Assembly: GCF_900106565.1 (NCBI RefSeq)
Contig: NZ_FNNJ01000010.1
Coordinates: 1-64,000, forward strand
DNA length: 64,000 nt
Origin: Lutibacter oricola
GTDB lineage: Bacteria > Bacteroidota > Bacteroidia > Flavobacteriales > Flavobacteriaceae
Direction of reading: 5' to 3'
Part shown: positions 17,956 through 26,558 of the stretch, piece after piece
Layout of the letters: each line of letters starts with the position of its first letter
How positions within the stretch are numbered: position 1 is the first letter of the stretch
Notes under the pieces: model-generated
The model's database searches: none
What the model was told of the DNA's origin: nothing
Seen by the model: only the letters and a program-made list of their open reading frames with translations
Program-made: the position numbers and the translations under genes

Positions 17956-18668
17956 TTGCTTTGTTATTAAAACTAATATTGGCTCATGTAATTGGTGATT
18001 TTGTATTTCAACCTGAAAAATGGGTGAAAAGCAAAGAGAAAAAGAAACACAAATCGCCATATTTATATTGGCATATTTTAGTGCATTTATTTGCCGCTTT
18101 AGTAGTGCTTCAATTTAATAGAGTTTATTGGTTAGGTGTATTAATAATTATAATTTCTCATTATATAATTGATGTGTTAAAGCTAAATTTAAAAAAGAAA
18201 CTAAATTTTAGATGGCTATTTTTATGGGATCAGCTAGCGCATTTGGCCGTAATTGTATTTGTGGTTAATTTATACAAGCCAATTTTTTTAGATTTAAATG
18301 CATTGTTTTCTCCTAAAGTATTGCTATTTGTTATTGCATTGTTAATGGCAACCGTTGTATCATCAATTGTTATGAAGGTGATAATTTCTAAATGGGAAAT
18401 TAAAGGTAATTCAAACAAAAAATCGTTAGATGACGCAGGAAAATATATTGGAATTATAGAACGCTTATTAATATTCGTGTTTATAATTACCAATAATTGG
18501 AGTGGTGTAGGTTTTCTTTTAGCAGCCAAATCTATATTTAGATTTGGAGATTTAACTAAAGCAGATGATAGAAAACTAACAGAATATATTCTAATAGGTA
18601 CTTTATTAAGCTTTACATTTTCAATTGTTACAGGTTTGGGGTATAATTATTTGATTAAAATAATTTAA
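17952..18668 (+). CDS. DUF3307 membrane protein
   Basis: Integral membrane protein of 238 residues with about six or seven hydrophobic segments. The N-terminal half carries the DUF3307 signature: H-V-I-G-D-F-V-F-Q-P, then Y-W-H-I-L-V-H, S-H-Y-I-I-D-V-L-K and W-D-Q-L-A-H-L. Conserved His and Asp in these segments suggest a metal site or enzyme active site in the membrane. The start overlaps the satD stop, so the pair is translationally coupled. The last 48 bp overlap, in opposite orientation, the end of the hydrogenase protease gene. Confidence 0.88.
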   Translation: MIALLLKLILAHVIGDFVFQPEKWVKSKEKKKHKSPYLYWHILVHLFAALVVLQFNRVYWLGVLIIIISHYIIDVLKLNLKKKLNFRWLFLWDQLAHLAVIVFVVNLYKPIFLDLNALFSPKVLLFVIALLMATVVSSIVMKVIISKWEIKGNSNKKSLDDAGKYIGIIERLLIFVFIITNNWSGVGFLLAAKSIFRFGDLTKADDRKLTEYILIGTLLSFTFSIVTGLGYNYLIKII

Positions 18669-19082
18669 AGATTTTTCGAGATTATTACTAGCTTGTTCGC
18701 TTAATTTAATTTCAATTTCCCACGTAATACCTTCAATTTTTAGTACGTAAGCTTTGGGTGTTTTGTTGTAAATAGTTTCACATAAATTTAATATTTGATT
18801 TGGAGGTACCGCATGTGTTGAAAATGAAACTTGTTTAGCTGGTTCAATTTCTTCAAAAATAAAACCATTTTCTAGCTCTTTTTTATAAGCATCAACAAAA
18901 ATTACAGTATTATATTCAGCAATTAATTCTGCATCTTCAACCATTAATTGATATTTGTATAATAAATTATCTTCATTATAACCTTGTTCTACCAAATTGT
19001 CTAGAAAAGCCCAACCAAGACCATCGTCTTGGCGGGTATTATTTCCTATTCCTATAATAAGTATGTTATCTAGTTTTTTCAT
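18621..19082 (-). CDS. hydrogenase maturation protease (HoxW/HycI type)
   Basis: Endopeptidase that cuts the C-terminal tail from the NiFe large subunit after nickel insertion. It has 153 residues from the ATG at 19082. The family start I-I-G-I-G-N-N-T-R-Q-D-D-G-L-G-W contains the nickel-binding Asp/Glu position. F-V-D-A-Y and S-T-H-A-V-P-P carry the second Asp and the His. The gene overlaps the hoxH 3' end by 17 bp, as expected for a dedicated processing enzyme. It also overlaps the convergent DUF3307 gene by 48 bp. Confidence 0.9.
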   Translation of the reverse strand: MKKLDNILIIGIGNNTRQDDGLGWAFLDNLVEQGYNEDNLLYKYQLMVEDAELIAEYNTVIFVDAYKKELENGFIFEEIEPAKQVSFSTHAVPPNQILNLCETIYNKTPKAYVLKIEGITWEIEIKLSEQASNNLEKSLNYFNQIIIPQTCNN

Positions 19083-20517
19083 CAATTAAGTTTCCGTTAG
19101 CATCTTCTATTTTTACAATTAAAGGCATTTCACCTAGTGCGTGTGTTGCACAACTTAAACAAGGATCGTAAGCTCTAATAGCCATTTCTACTTGGTTTAA
19201 CATTGGTTCAGTAATTTCAGGTTTATCGTTTAAAACTTCTTGAGCAACAGCTCTAACTCCACGGTTCATGGCTTCGTTATTATGTGTTGTAGAAACTATT
19301 AAATTACATTTTGTAATTAAACCTTTATCATCTGTATGATATTCGTGAATTAGCGTTCCTCTTGGAGCTTCAATAATACCAATACCTTTATTTCTAGGAG
19401 TTCCTTCTCTTACTAAATCATTACCCATAATTTCATTATCTAATAGTAATTCCTTCATTAATTCAGCACAATGAAGCATTTCAATTAAACGTGCCCAATG
19501 CGTATGCATTGTCATATTATTAGGTTTGTTTTGTGTGTAAGCTTTAAAAATTTGTCGTTCTGTTTCAGCTAATGGTGTGTTTATGTGTGAGCAAGTATTC
19601 ATACGTGCTAAAGGTCCAACTCTGTTCCAACCATTCTCACGACCATACTTAGTCATATAAGGAAACTTTAAGTAAGACCAAGGTTCAACAGCTTCTTTAA
19701 AATGATAGCCATATTCAATATCTGAAATATTTAATAGTTCGTTACCAGTTGCATCTACAGATCGTAAGCGGCCATCGTATAATTCTAACGCGCCAGTTTC
19801 TTTATCTACTAAACCTAAGTGGTTCGAATCATATTTTGCAAAATTGTCAATCCATTCAGCATTTTCAGTATGATAGTTTTTCATAAAGTCTATAATTTCT
19901 TTAGACCATTCTATCATAGTATCAACATTAGGAATTTGTTTACCATCTAAGAAATATTCACGTTCTTCAGCTGTAAATGTTTTATGAACTCCTCCAGGAA
20001 CTGCTAAAATTCCGTGAATTTTTTTACCAGCTAAAGCTTTGATAATTTCTTGACCAAACTTACGCATAAGAATTCCTTTTTTAGCTAACTCTTGATTATG
20101 AGCTGCAACAGCAACAATATTTCTTTTTTCTGCAGGTGCATTTATTCCAAATAAAATATCTGGTGAAGCTAAATAAAAGAAGTGTAATGAATGTGATTGA
20201 AATACTTGACCGTAATGGAGTAATTTACGCAGTTTTGTAGCTGTTGGTGATAAGTTTTCAGGATCTACACCAACTAATTGATCAATGGCTTTTGCTGCAG
20301 CAATATGATGACTTACAGGACAAATACCACATAATCGTTGTACTAAAACAGGCGCTTCCCAATACGGATGACCTTGTATAAATTTTTCGAAACCTCTAAA
20401 TTCAACAATATGTAAAAACGCATCATCAACTTTGCCGTTTTCATCCATTTTTATGGTTACTTTTCCGTGCCCTTCAACACGAGTAACTGGTTCTATAACT
20501 ATTTTTCTTTTGCTCAT
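19066..20517 (-). CDS. hoxH: NiFe hydrogenase large subunit, bidirectional (HoxH) type
   Basis: Catalytic subunit holding the NiFe(CN)2CO site, 483 residues. The N-terminal R-V-E-G-H-G is followed by R-L-C-G-I-C-P-V-S-H (Cys63 and Cys66). The C-terminal D-P-C-L-S-C-A-T-H gives Cys453, Cys456 and His459. The residues after His459 form a 24-residue tail that the neighbouring protease should remove. The R-G-F-E-K and Q-R-L-C-G-I-C context fits group 3d soluble NAD-linked hydrogenases better than membrane uptake enzymes. No signal peptide occurs in the cluster, so the enzyme is cytoplasmic. The hyp genes for cofactor assembly are not in this window. Confidence 0.95.
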   Translation of the reverse strand: MSKRKIVIEPVTRVEGHGKVTIKMDENGKVDDAFLHIVEFRGFEKFIQGHPYWEAPVLVQRLCGICPVSHHIAAAKAIDQLVGVDPENLSPTATKLRKLLHYGQVFQSHSLHFFYLASPDILFGINAPAEKRNIVAVAAHNQELAKKGILMRKFGQEIIKALAGKKIHGILAVPGGVHKTFTAEEREYFLDGKQIPNVDTMIEWSKEIIDFMKNYHTENAEWIDNFAKYDSNHLGLVDKETGALELYDGRLRSVDATGNELLNISDIEYGYHFKEAVEPWSYLKFPYMTKYGRENGWNRVGPLARMNTCSHINTPLAETERQIFKAYTQNKPNNMTMHTHWARLIEMLHCAELMKELLLDNEIMGNDLVREGTPRNKGIGIIEAPRGTLIHEYHTDDKGLITKCNLIVSTTHNNEAMNRGVRAVAQEVLNDKPEITEPMLNQVEMAIRAYDPCLSCATHALGEMPLIVKIEDANGNLIDEKTR

Positions 20518-20532
20518 TAGTTTGTTTTTAAG

Positions 20533-21798
20533 TTAGTCGTATTTAAATTCAGGGTAAGAAATAGAAAACTCTTCTTCAAAAAGAAGGTTTTTTACAACAT
20601 TCCAAATATGATTTGCATTTGGAGGACAACCTGGAATATGGTAATCTATTTTTACAACCTCGTGGTTAGAGTAAACTTTGTTTAATATTTTAGGAATATC
20701 TTCGTGATGAGGTATAACTGTTTCACCTTCTTCACTTGTTAAAGAATCTAGATAGGCTTCTTTTAAACAATCTTCTAAAGGAACGGTGTTTCTAATTGCT
20801 GGTAAACCTCCCCAAATAGCACATTCGCCAACCGAAACTAAAATATCGCAGTTTTTACGGAACTCTCTTAATACTTCAATATTATCGGTATTACAACATC
20901 CGCCTTCAATTAAACCAATATCGCAACGCTCGGTAAACTTTTTAATATCGGTTAATGGAGATTTATTAAATTCAACCAGCTCTATTAAATCTAATAAACC
21001 TAAATCTACATCTAATAAAGACATATGACAGCCAAAACAACCAGCTAAAGAGGTTGTGGCTACTCTCATTTTTCTTTTATTAGATTTTACTTGCTTTTTA
21101 ATATCTGTAAGTGGAATGTTTTGTCCTTCGTGTGCATAATCGAACTGGCGATCTCCAAAAGGTTTACCAAATGTTTTTCCTTTTACTAAAATTGAACCTG
21201 TAGGGCAAATATGCATTGCATGTTCTGCTTGAGCTTCAGAAAGTTTTGCTTCTTGTTCGTAATCTACAGAAACTAAAGTTTGGTTACCTCTGTTGGTAAA
21301 ATTGAAAACTTTAAAACCATCGTTAGTAATAACTTCTTCAATACAGCGTTTACATTTTATACATCTATTTTGATTTACCACAATACGCTCAGGACGTGCA
21401 TCTACAATTCTATCTACAAATAAATGAGGAAAACGTGTATAACGTATACCGGTTTCATAACCTAAATTTTGCATTTGGCAATCTCCACTTTTCTCACAAG
21501 AAGGGCAAAAGTGATTACCTTCAACAAACATCATTTCTAAAATTGCTTTACGGTTGTCTAGTAACTCAGGTGTATTTACCTCAATATCCATTCCTTCAGC
21601 AATAGAAACTGTACAACCTGCAATAGGTTTACCATTTTGTTTAACAGTACAAACTCTACAACTACCTAAAGGATTAAGGTGTTTGAAATAGCACAACGTA
21701 GGAATAAAAATACCGTTTTGTTTGGCAGCTTCAATTAAATTTTGACCTTTCTCGGCCTTGCAATCTCTTCCGTCTATTTTAAATGATACTTCTTTCAT
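20533..21798 (-). CDS. fused diaphorase/hydrogenase small subunit (HoxU-HoxY fusion)
   Basis: A 421-residue protein that joins two normally separate subunits. Residues 1-230 are HoxU/NuoG-like: a 2Fe-2S domain (Cys36, 47, 50, 62), an H-x-C-x2-C-x5-C cluster site (His96, Cys98, 101, 107) and a C-I-K-C-K-R-C site with a distal C-P (Cys198). From about 240 the HoxY small subunit follows, with G-C-F-G-C-H-M-S (Cys254, 257), Cys326 and the P-G-C-P-P motif (Cys391) for the proximal 4Fe-4S cluster. The reading frame is continuous with a basic linker and no internal start is needed. It lies 12 bp from hoxF and 15 bp from hoxH. It would wire the flavin subunit directly to the NiFe site. Confidence 0.92.
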   Translation of the reverse strand: MKEVSFKIDGRDCKAEKGQNLIEAAKQNGIFIPTLCYFKHLNPLGSCRVCTVKQNGKPIAGCTVSIAEGMDIEVNTPELLDNRKAILEMMFVEGNHFCPSCEKSGDCQMQNLGYETGIRYTRFPHLFVDRIVDARPERIVVNQNRCIKCKRCIEEVITNDGFKVFNFTNRGNQTLVSVDYEQEAKLSEAQAEHAMHICPTGSILVKGKTFGKPFGDRQFDYAHEGQNIPLTDIKKQVKSNKRKMRVATTSLAGCFGCHMSLLDVDLGLLDLIELVEFNKSPLTDIKKFTERCDIGLIEGGCCNTDNIEVLREFRKNCDILVSVGECAIWGGLPAIRNTVPLEDCLKEAYLDSLTSEEGETVIPHHEDIPKILNKVYSNHEVVKIDYHIPGCPPNANHIWNVVKNLLFEEEFSISYPEFKYD

Positions 21799-21809
21799 TT
21801 TAAATGGTT

Positions 21810-23537
21810 TTACAGTTGGGTATCTTTAATTATACTATCAAATTCGTGTATGGCAGCTTCCATATCAAACTCTACATTTTGAAATTCGTTTGAAGGAGCT
21901 ATTTTTAAATTGTAATAATCTTTGAATTTATCTATTGAAAATATCAACGAGTTTGGTGAAGACTTTCCTAAACCACATCTACTAGAAAGTTTTATTATTT
22001 TTCCCCATTTTTTTATTTCATCTACATCATCTTGCGAGGCTAAACCACGTTGCATTTTCTTCACTTTTTCATTTAAAATGAAATTTCCAGCTCTACAAGG
22101 TGTACACACACCGCAAGATTCTTCTTTAAAAAATTCCATAAAGTTGCGAAGTATGTGTAAAATATCTCGAGTTCTATTAAATACCATAAAACTTCCACCA
22201 CATAAAATATCTTCCATACAAATTTTACGATCAAATTCTGCAGGAGAAACACATTCACCAGATGGACCACTAACTTGTACATAATAAGGTGCAGTTGCTT
22301 GTGCCATTTCTATACCTAATAATTCACGAATTGAAGTTCCGTATTCAATTTCATAAATACCAGCTTTTGCAACATCACCAGAAATACTTATTAACTTAGT
22401 TCCAGGAGTTTCTTTGGTTCCCATACTTAAAAAATAATCTTCACCAAGTTCAATTATTCTAGAAGCATATGCTAAAGATTCTACATTATTTACTACTGTT
22501 GGCTTGTGTTTAAAACCGTGTTTGGTTGCGCTCCACATACGTACAGGTGGTTCGCCACGTCTACCTTGCATAGATTCTATTAAGGCTGAAGCTGCACCAC
22601 AAACGTAAGAACCAGCGCCTAATTGAATTCGTATTTCAAAATCGAAACCATCTATGCTTTGTATGTTTTTACCTAGTAAATTTTGCGTGTAAAATTCTTG
22701 AATTAAATCTTCTAATTTTTGTTTGAAATATTGGTACTCTGCTCGTAAATAAATAATACCTTCTTTGGCTCCGGTTGCGTAGCCAGCTAAAATCATACCT
22801 TCAATAACTAAGCCTGGTAAATGTTGAAAAATTGCACGATCTTTAAATGTTCCAGGTTCACCTTCATCTGCATTACAAATAATATATTTTTCGGTGTCTT
22901 CATTTCGCTTACACGATTGCCATTTGTAGCCAACATCAAAAAAAGCACCACCACAGCCTTTTAATTTCGATTTGTAAATTTTATCAATTATTTCTTGAGG
23001 TGTAAATTTTAAGCCTTCTTTTACACTTTTACCTAATTCATAATTTCGAAAAATAACTGTTTTGTCATCATCTGGAGTGTAGTGTATTTTACTAATTGTT
23101 TTACTAGAAAAATCTTTAACATTTTCTCCATTTTTTATTTTTTGAATAATGTTTCTAACTTTAGAAGGAGTTAAATCTGTAAATGGCTGGAAGTTAATTA
23201 AAGCCGCAGGTTCTTGATCACTCATACCAATACAAGAAGTTTCAAATAAAGAAAACTCTTTGTTTCCATACTCTCCAAAACTACAACCAGTTTCTTTTTC
23301 AAAAGTAGCTTTAACATCTTCAAAGCCTTTTAAGTCGGATATGATACTGTTATTTAGGTAAATAGTATGTTTACCTGTTGGCTTTTTGTGGAAAAAATGG
23401 TAGAATGAAACTACACTTTCTATTTCAACAGTTGAAACATTTAATTTTTTAGATAATGTTGAGATACTTTCTTTTGAGATATAACCTAATCTATGTTGAA
23501 ATTCCCAAAGTTTATTTAACAATTGCGTTCGGTCCAT
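21810..23537 (-). CDS. hoxF: HoxF-like hydrogenase flavoprotein, NuoE-NuoF type
   Basis: Diaphorase subunit of 575 residues directly upstream of the fused HoxU-HoxY gene. Residues 1-115 resemble NuoE, but three of the four 2Fe-2S cysteines are absent; only Cys102 remains. The NuoF part keeps C-N-A-D-E-G-E-P-G-T-F-K-D-R (221-234), V-V-N-N-V-E and the 4Fe-4S motif E-S-C-G-V-C-T-P-C-R plus Cys521. The FMN/NADH loop usually read as GRGGAGF is GCGGAFF (194-200), and the usual CGEET is CGAAS (313-317). NAD(H) use is therefore uncertain, although FMN and the iron-sulfur cluster are probably bound. A diverged paralogue lies immediately upstream. Confidence 0.9.
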   Translation of the reverse strand: MDRTQLLNKLWEFQHRLGYISKESISTLSKKLNVSTVEIESVVSFYHFFHKKPTGKHTIYLNNSIISDLKGFEDVKATFEKETGCSFGEYGNKEFSLFETSCIGMSDQEPAALINFQPFTDLTPSKVRNIIQKIKNGENVKDFSSKTISKIHYTPDDDKTVIFRNYELGKSVKEGLKFTPQEIIDKIYKSKLKGCGGAFFDVGYKWQSCKRNEDTEKYIICNADEGEPGTFKDRAIFQHLPGLVIEGMILAGYATGAKEGIIYLRAEYQYFKQKLEDLIQEFYTQNLLGKNIQSIDGFDFEIRIQLGAGSYVCGAASALIESMQGRRGEPPVRMWSATKHGFKHKPTVVNNVESLAYASRIIELGEDYFLSMGTKETPGTKLISISGDVAKAGIYEIEYGTSIRELLGIEMAQATAPYYVQVSGPSGECVSPAEFDRKICMEDILCGGSFMVFNRTRDILHILRNFMEFFKEESCGVCTPCRAGNFILNEKVKKMQRGLASQDDVDEIKKWGKIIKLSSRCGLGKSSPNSLIFSIDKFKDYYNLKIAPSNEFQNVEFDMEAAIHEFDSIIKDTQL

Positions 23538-23825
23538 ATGATTAATAATTGATATTACTAAAGTTACGAATTAATTAAAGTTAAAAGACCAATTTCAAAC
23601 GTTTTCGAGCGATTTATTTAAAATTAAAATTTTTCTAGCAGGTATTTTTTATTTGTTAAGTATTTATCCATATTATCATTTAGAATTAATTAAAAAACAG
23701 TTTTTATTAAATTATATTTTTGTTGAAATAATAAATTTATTATGATTTAAATCATATTTATATAAAAAGCTGTTTTAAAACGATTGTATTTTTGTGTTTA
23801 GTATAAATTATTGTTGTTTAGATAG
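23538..23825. promoter_or_regulatory. 288-bp spacer between the two hoxF-like genes, with palindromes
   Basis: It contains ATAATAAATTTATTAT (23728-23743), a perfect 16-bp palindrome, overlapping a second perfect one, TATGATTTAAATCATA (23741-23756). The second holds TGAT-N4-ATCA, the core of FNR/CRP-type sites. Weak -7-like elements TAACTTTA lie nearer hoxF on the minus strand. The spacer is long enough to hold an independent promoter for the hox genes at 23537-18621. Confidence 0.5.
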
Positions 23826-25550
23826 TTAGTTTTGAGTATTCTGTATTAACTCGTTATAATCAAAAACTGCAGCTTCCAAATCAAACTTAATTTCACCTTT
23901 ATTTTTTATAATTATTTTATTAAAATAGTTTCTAAATTTATCAATTGCGCTACTAAAAGTACTTGCAGAATATTTACCAAGACCACATTTACTAGATAGT
24001 TTCATAATATTGTTCCATTTTTTAATATCATCTAAATCGTTAGCAGTAGCAATGCCGTTTTTTATTTTTTTAATTTTTTCAAGTAAAATTTGATTTCCAG
24101 CTCTACAAGGTGTACAATTTCCACAGGATTCACTTCTAAAAAACTTAGTGAAGTTTTCAATTATTTGAATAATGTTTCTGTTTTTGTTAAATACCATTAT
24201 GGATCCATTACAAGCTAAATCTTCTTTTGCAATTTTTCTATTAAATTCATTTTGGTTAATACATACTCCAGATGGACCATTAATTTGAATATAATATGGC
24301 TCGCTAGCATTGCACATTTCTATACTTAAAAGCTGATTTATTGTAGTGCCCCATTCAATTTCAAAAATACCTGGTTTAGCAATATCTCCAGATATACTCA
24401 CTAATTTGGTTCCTTTACTAATTTTGGTTCCAATATTTTTAAAAAAACAACTACCAAGTTCAATAACCCTTGCTGCTAACGCAAAGGTTTCGACATTATT
24501 AACAACAGTTGGTTTATTTAAGTAGCCGGCTTCTGTTGGAAAAAGGTTACGAATTCTTGGCTCTCCTCTTTTACCTTCTAACGATTCTATTAAAGCTGTT
24601 TCGGCACCACAAATGTATGCTCCGGCACCTAATTGAAGTTCAATTTCGAAATTGAAATTTTTAATACCGTTAATGTTTTTACCTAAAAAACCGCTTTTAT
24701 ACATCAAAGCAATAGCTTTTTCAATTTTTGGTTGAAGGTATTTGTATTCAGCTCTTAAATAAATAATTCCATTTTTAGCCCCAGTTACATAGGCTGCTAA
24801 AATCATTCCTTCTAACATTAATCCAGGTAAATTATTAAGTATTGCTTTATCTTTAAATGTTCCTGGTTCTCCTTCGTCTGCATTACAAATTATATATTTT
24901 GGTTTATTTTTATTGTTTTTACAATACGTCCATTTAGTAGCTGTTTGAAAAAATGCACCGCCTCTTCCAGAAACTCCAACATTTTTTAATTCAGATAAAA
25001 CTTGATTTTGAGTAAGGTTTTTAAGTTTTTTTATTGAGTTTCCTAATACATAATCTCTAAAAAAAATTGTTTTGTTTTTTGCTGGTTTATATTGAATTTT
25101 ACTTGTTGGATTACTTGAAATATCTTTTAAATTATTTCCATTTTTTAAATGAAAAATAATAGAACGAACCTTTTGTGGTGTTAAATTTGTAAAAGGATAA
25201 AAGTTTATTAAAGCGGCAGGTTCTTGATCGCTAAGTCCAATGCAAGGTGTTTCAAATAAAGAAAATAGAGAGTCTTTATTGTTAGTTTCAAAAGTACAAT
25301 TTGTTTCTTTTTCAAAAGCTTTTTTTACATTATTATAACCTTTAAATTCCGATACTATGCTTTTGTTTAAATAAATGATGTATTTATTTGTTGGTTCTTT
25401 GTGAAAGAAGTGATAGAATGAAATAACTCCTTCAATTTCAATTTTTGAAACCCTCAGTTCTTGAGCAAGTTTATTAATGGAAACTTGGGGTATATAACCA
25501 TTATCATTCTGAAACTGCCAAAGACGGGCTAATAGTCTTTTACGTTTCAT
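23826..25550 (-). CDS. second HoxF-like flavoprotein (paralogue)
   Basis: A 574-residue protein with the same NuoE-NuoF layout as the next gene and easily aligned along the whole length, so it derives from duplication. It lacks the same three NuoE cysteines. Its nucleotide site is closer to the norm: GRGGAFF (195-201) keeps the Arg, and G-A-G-A-Y-I-C-G-A-E-T-A-L keeps the second Glu. C-N-A-D-E-G-E-P-G-T-F-K-D-K and E-S-C-G-N-C-T-P-C-R are intact. Codons are more AT-rich and Lys/Asn richer than in the other copy. It may be an alternative electron module for the same hydrogenase or serve another partner. A 288-bp spacer separates it from the rest. Confidence 0.85.
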   Translation of the reverse strand: MKRKRLLARLWQFQNDNGYIPQVSINKLAQELRVSKIEIEGVISFYHFFHKEPTNKYIIYLNKSIVSEFKGYNNVKKAFEKETNCTFETNNKDSLFSLFETPCIGLSDQEPAALINFYPFTNLTPQKVRSIIFHLKNGNNLKDISSNPTSKIQYKPAKNKTIFFRDYVLGNSIKKLKNLTQNQVLSELKNVGVSGRGGAFFQTATKWTYCKNNKNKPKYIICNADEGEPGTFKDKAILNNLPGLMLEGMILAAYVTGAKNGIIYLRAEYKYLQPKIEKAIALMYKSGFLGKNINGIKNFNFEIELQLGAGAYICGAETALIESLEGKRGEPRIRNLFPTEAGYLNKPTVVNNVETFALAARVIELGSCFFKNIGTKISKGTKLVSISGDIAKPGIFEIEWGTTINQLLSIEMCNASEPYYIQINGPSGVCINQNEFNRKIAKEDLACNGSIMVFNKNRNIIQIIENFTKFFRSESCGNCTPCRAGNQILLEKIKKIKNGIATANDLDDIKKWNNIMKLSSKCGLGKYSASTFSSAIDKFRNYFNKIIIKNKGEIKFDLEAAVFDYNELIQNTQN

Positions 25551-25571
25551 AATAAAATAAGTTTATAGTAT

Positions 25572-25602
25572 TAAATATACAAATTAACATATTGATTGTC
25601 AA
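25572..25602 (-). promoter_or_regulatory. promoter of the second hoxF-like gene
   Basis: On the minus strand TTG (25602-25600), 20 bases, then TATATTTA (25579-25572), close to TTG-N19/20-TAnnTTTG. It lies 21 bases before the ATG at 25550. Confidence 0.5.
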
Positions 25603-25839
25603 TTGTTTTTTGTTGAAATACTAGGTTTTATAATATATATAATTAATAGGAATTGAAGTATTACAATTCTTTAAATTCTTAAAAGAAATTAGTTTTTATT
25701 GTGTAATAAATCAATTTTCTTAGAAAGAAATAAGGTTTTTATAAATTACCGTGTTTAGAATCTTTATAAATTAACTGTTTTGTTAATTATATGTTAATAA
25801 TAGCTAGTTGTTTATAAGATAAAACTGTCTTAAATGTGT
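25603..25839. other. AT-rich intergenic stretch, nothing further seen
   Basis: Part of the 335-bp gap between the second hoxF-like gene and the DUF5020 gene. Apart from the promoter elements at its two ends I see no gene, hairpin with T-run or riboswitch-like conserved block; in particular no purine riboswitch pattern was found ahead of the nucleobase genes. Confidence 0.4.
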
Positions 25840-25847
25840 TATTTTTG
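25840..25847 (+). promoter_or_regulatory. -7 promoter element of the DUF5020-azgA unit
   Basis: TATTTTTG matches TAnnTTTG and lies 38 bases before the ATG at 25886. The leader that follows is rich in A and C (repeated ACAACA). Confidence 0.5.
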
Positions 25848-25885
25848 CCGCTTAATTTTTCACAAACACAACAAACAACAACACA

Positions 25886-26548
25886 ATGAAAAAACTAATC
25901 ACACTTTTAACAATTTTAGTAACAGTTTCTGTTACTGCACAAAACTTTCAATTGCATAGAGATTTAGAAAGAGGGCATTTTACAACAACTTTCGAAATGT
26001 TTAAACCAGATAAATATGGTAACACATTTACTTTTGTAGATTTCGATTATAACGCCACAGATGGGACAAGTTTAGCTTATTATGAAATAGCGCGTGTTTT
26101 AAAAACAGAAAAAATGCCTGTTGGTTTACACGTAGAGTATAATGGAGGTTTGTCTAATAATCCTTCATCTAAAAACGGTATCTTTACAATTAATGAAGCT
26201 TGGATTTTTGGAGCAAACTATGGTAAAGGAAATGCAAAATGGGGATTCTCTACCTATGCAGGTTATAAAGCTTTTACAGGAGCAAATGGAGAAGCTAACT
26301 TTCAGGTAACCGCTACTTGGTATTGGAATATTATAGCAGATAAATTAACATGTTCTGGATTTGCTGATTACTGGACACAAGAAGGATTATTTTATGATGG
26401 AAATGTATTTTTAGCTGAACCACAGTTATGGTACCATATTAATAAAACTTTTTCAGTAGGAGGCGAGTTAGAAATTTCTTCGAACTTTGGTGTAGCAAAT
26501 GACGCTATTAAAGGAAGACCTACATTAGCTGTAAAGTGGAATCTTTAA
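25886..26548 (+). CDS. DUF5020 family outer-membrane protein (Tsx-like)
   Basis: A 220-residue protein with a signal peptide ending V-T-A-Q. The remainder alternates aromatic-rich beta strands such as F-T-F-V-D-F-D-Y and ends in A-V-K-W-N-L, as outer-membrane barrels do. The pattern fits DUF5020, which is related to Tsx-type nucleoside channels. It is 10 bp upstream of a purine permease gene. I infer that it brings nucleosides or bases across the outer membrane for that permease. Confidence 0.8.
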   Translation: MKKLITLLTILVTVSVTAQNFQLHRDLERGHFTTTFEMFKPDKYGNTFTFVDFDYNATDGTSLAYYEIARVLKTEKMPVGLHVEYNGGLSNNPSSKNGIFTINEAWIFGANYGKGNAKWGFSTYAGYKAFTGANGEANFQVTATWYWNIIADKLTCSGFADYWTQEGLFYDGNVFLAEPQLWYHINKTFSVGGELEISSNFGVANDAIKGRPTLAVKWNL

Positions 26549-26558
26549 AACCTGAATT

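Noticed and set aside
23786-23793. Plus-strand -7 element TATTTTTG in the spacer between the hoxF-like genes
   Set aside because: It points into the antisense of the paralogue, has no spaced -33 and no plus-strand gene follows.
25603-25885. Purine riboswitch before the DUF5020-permease unit
   Set aside because: No conserved purine-aptamer core or loop pair could be found; only a -7 element and an A/C-rich leader are visible.
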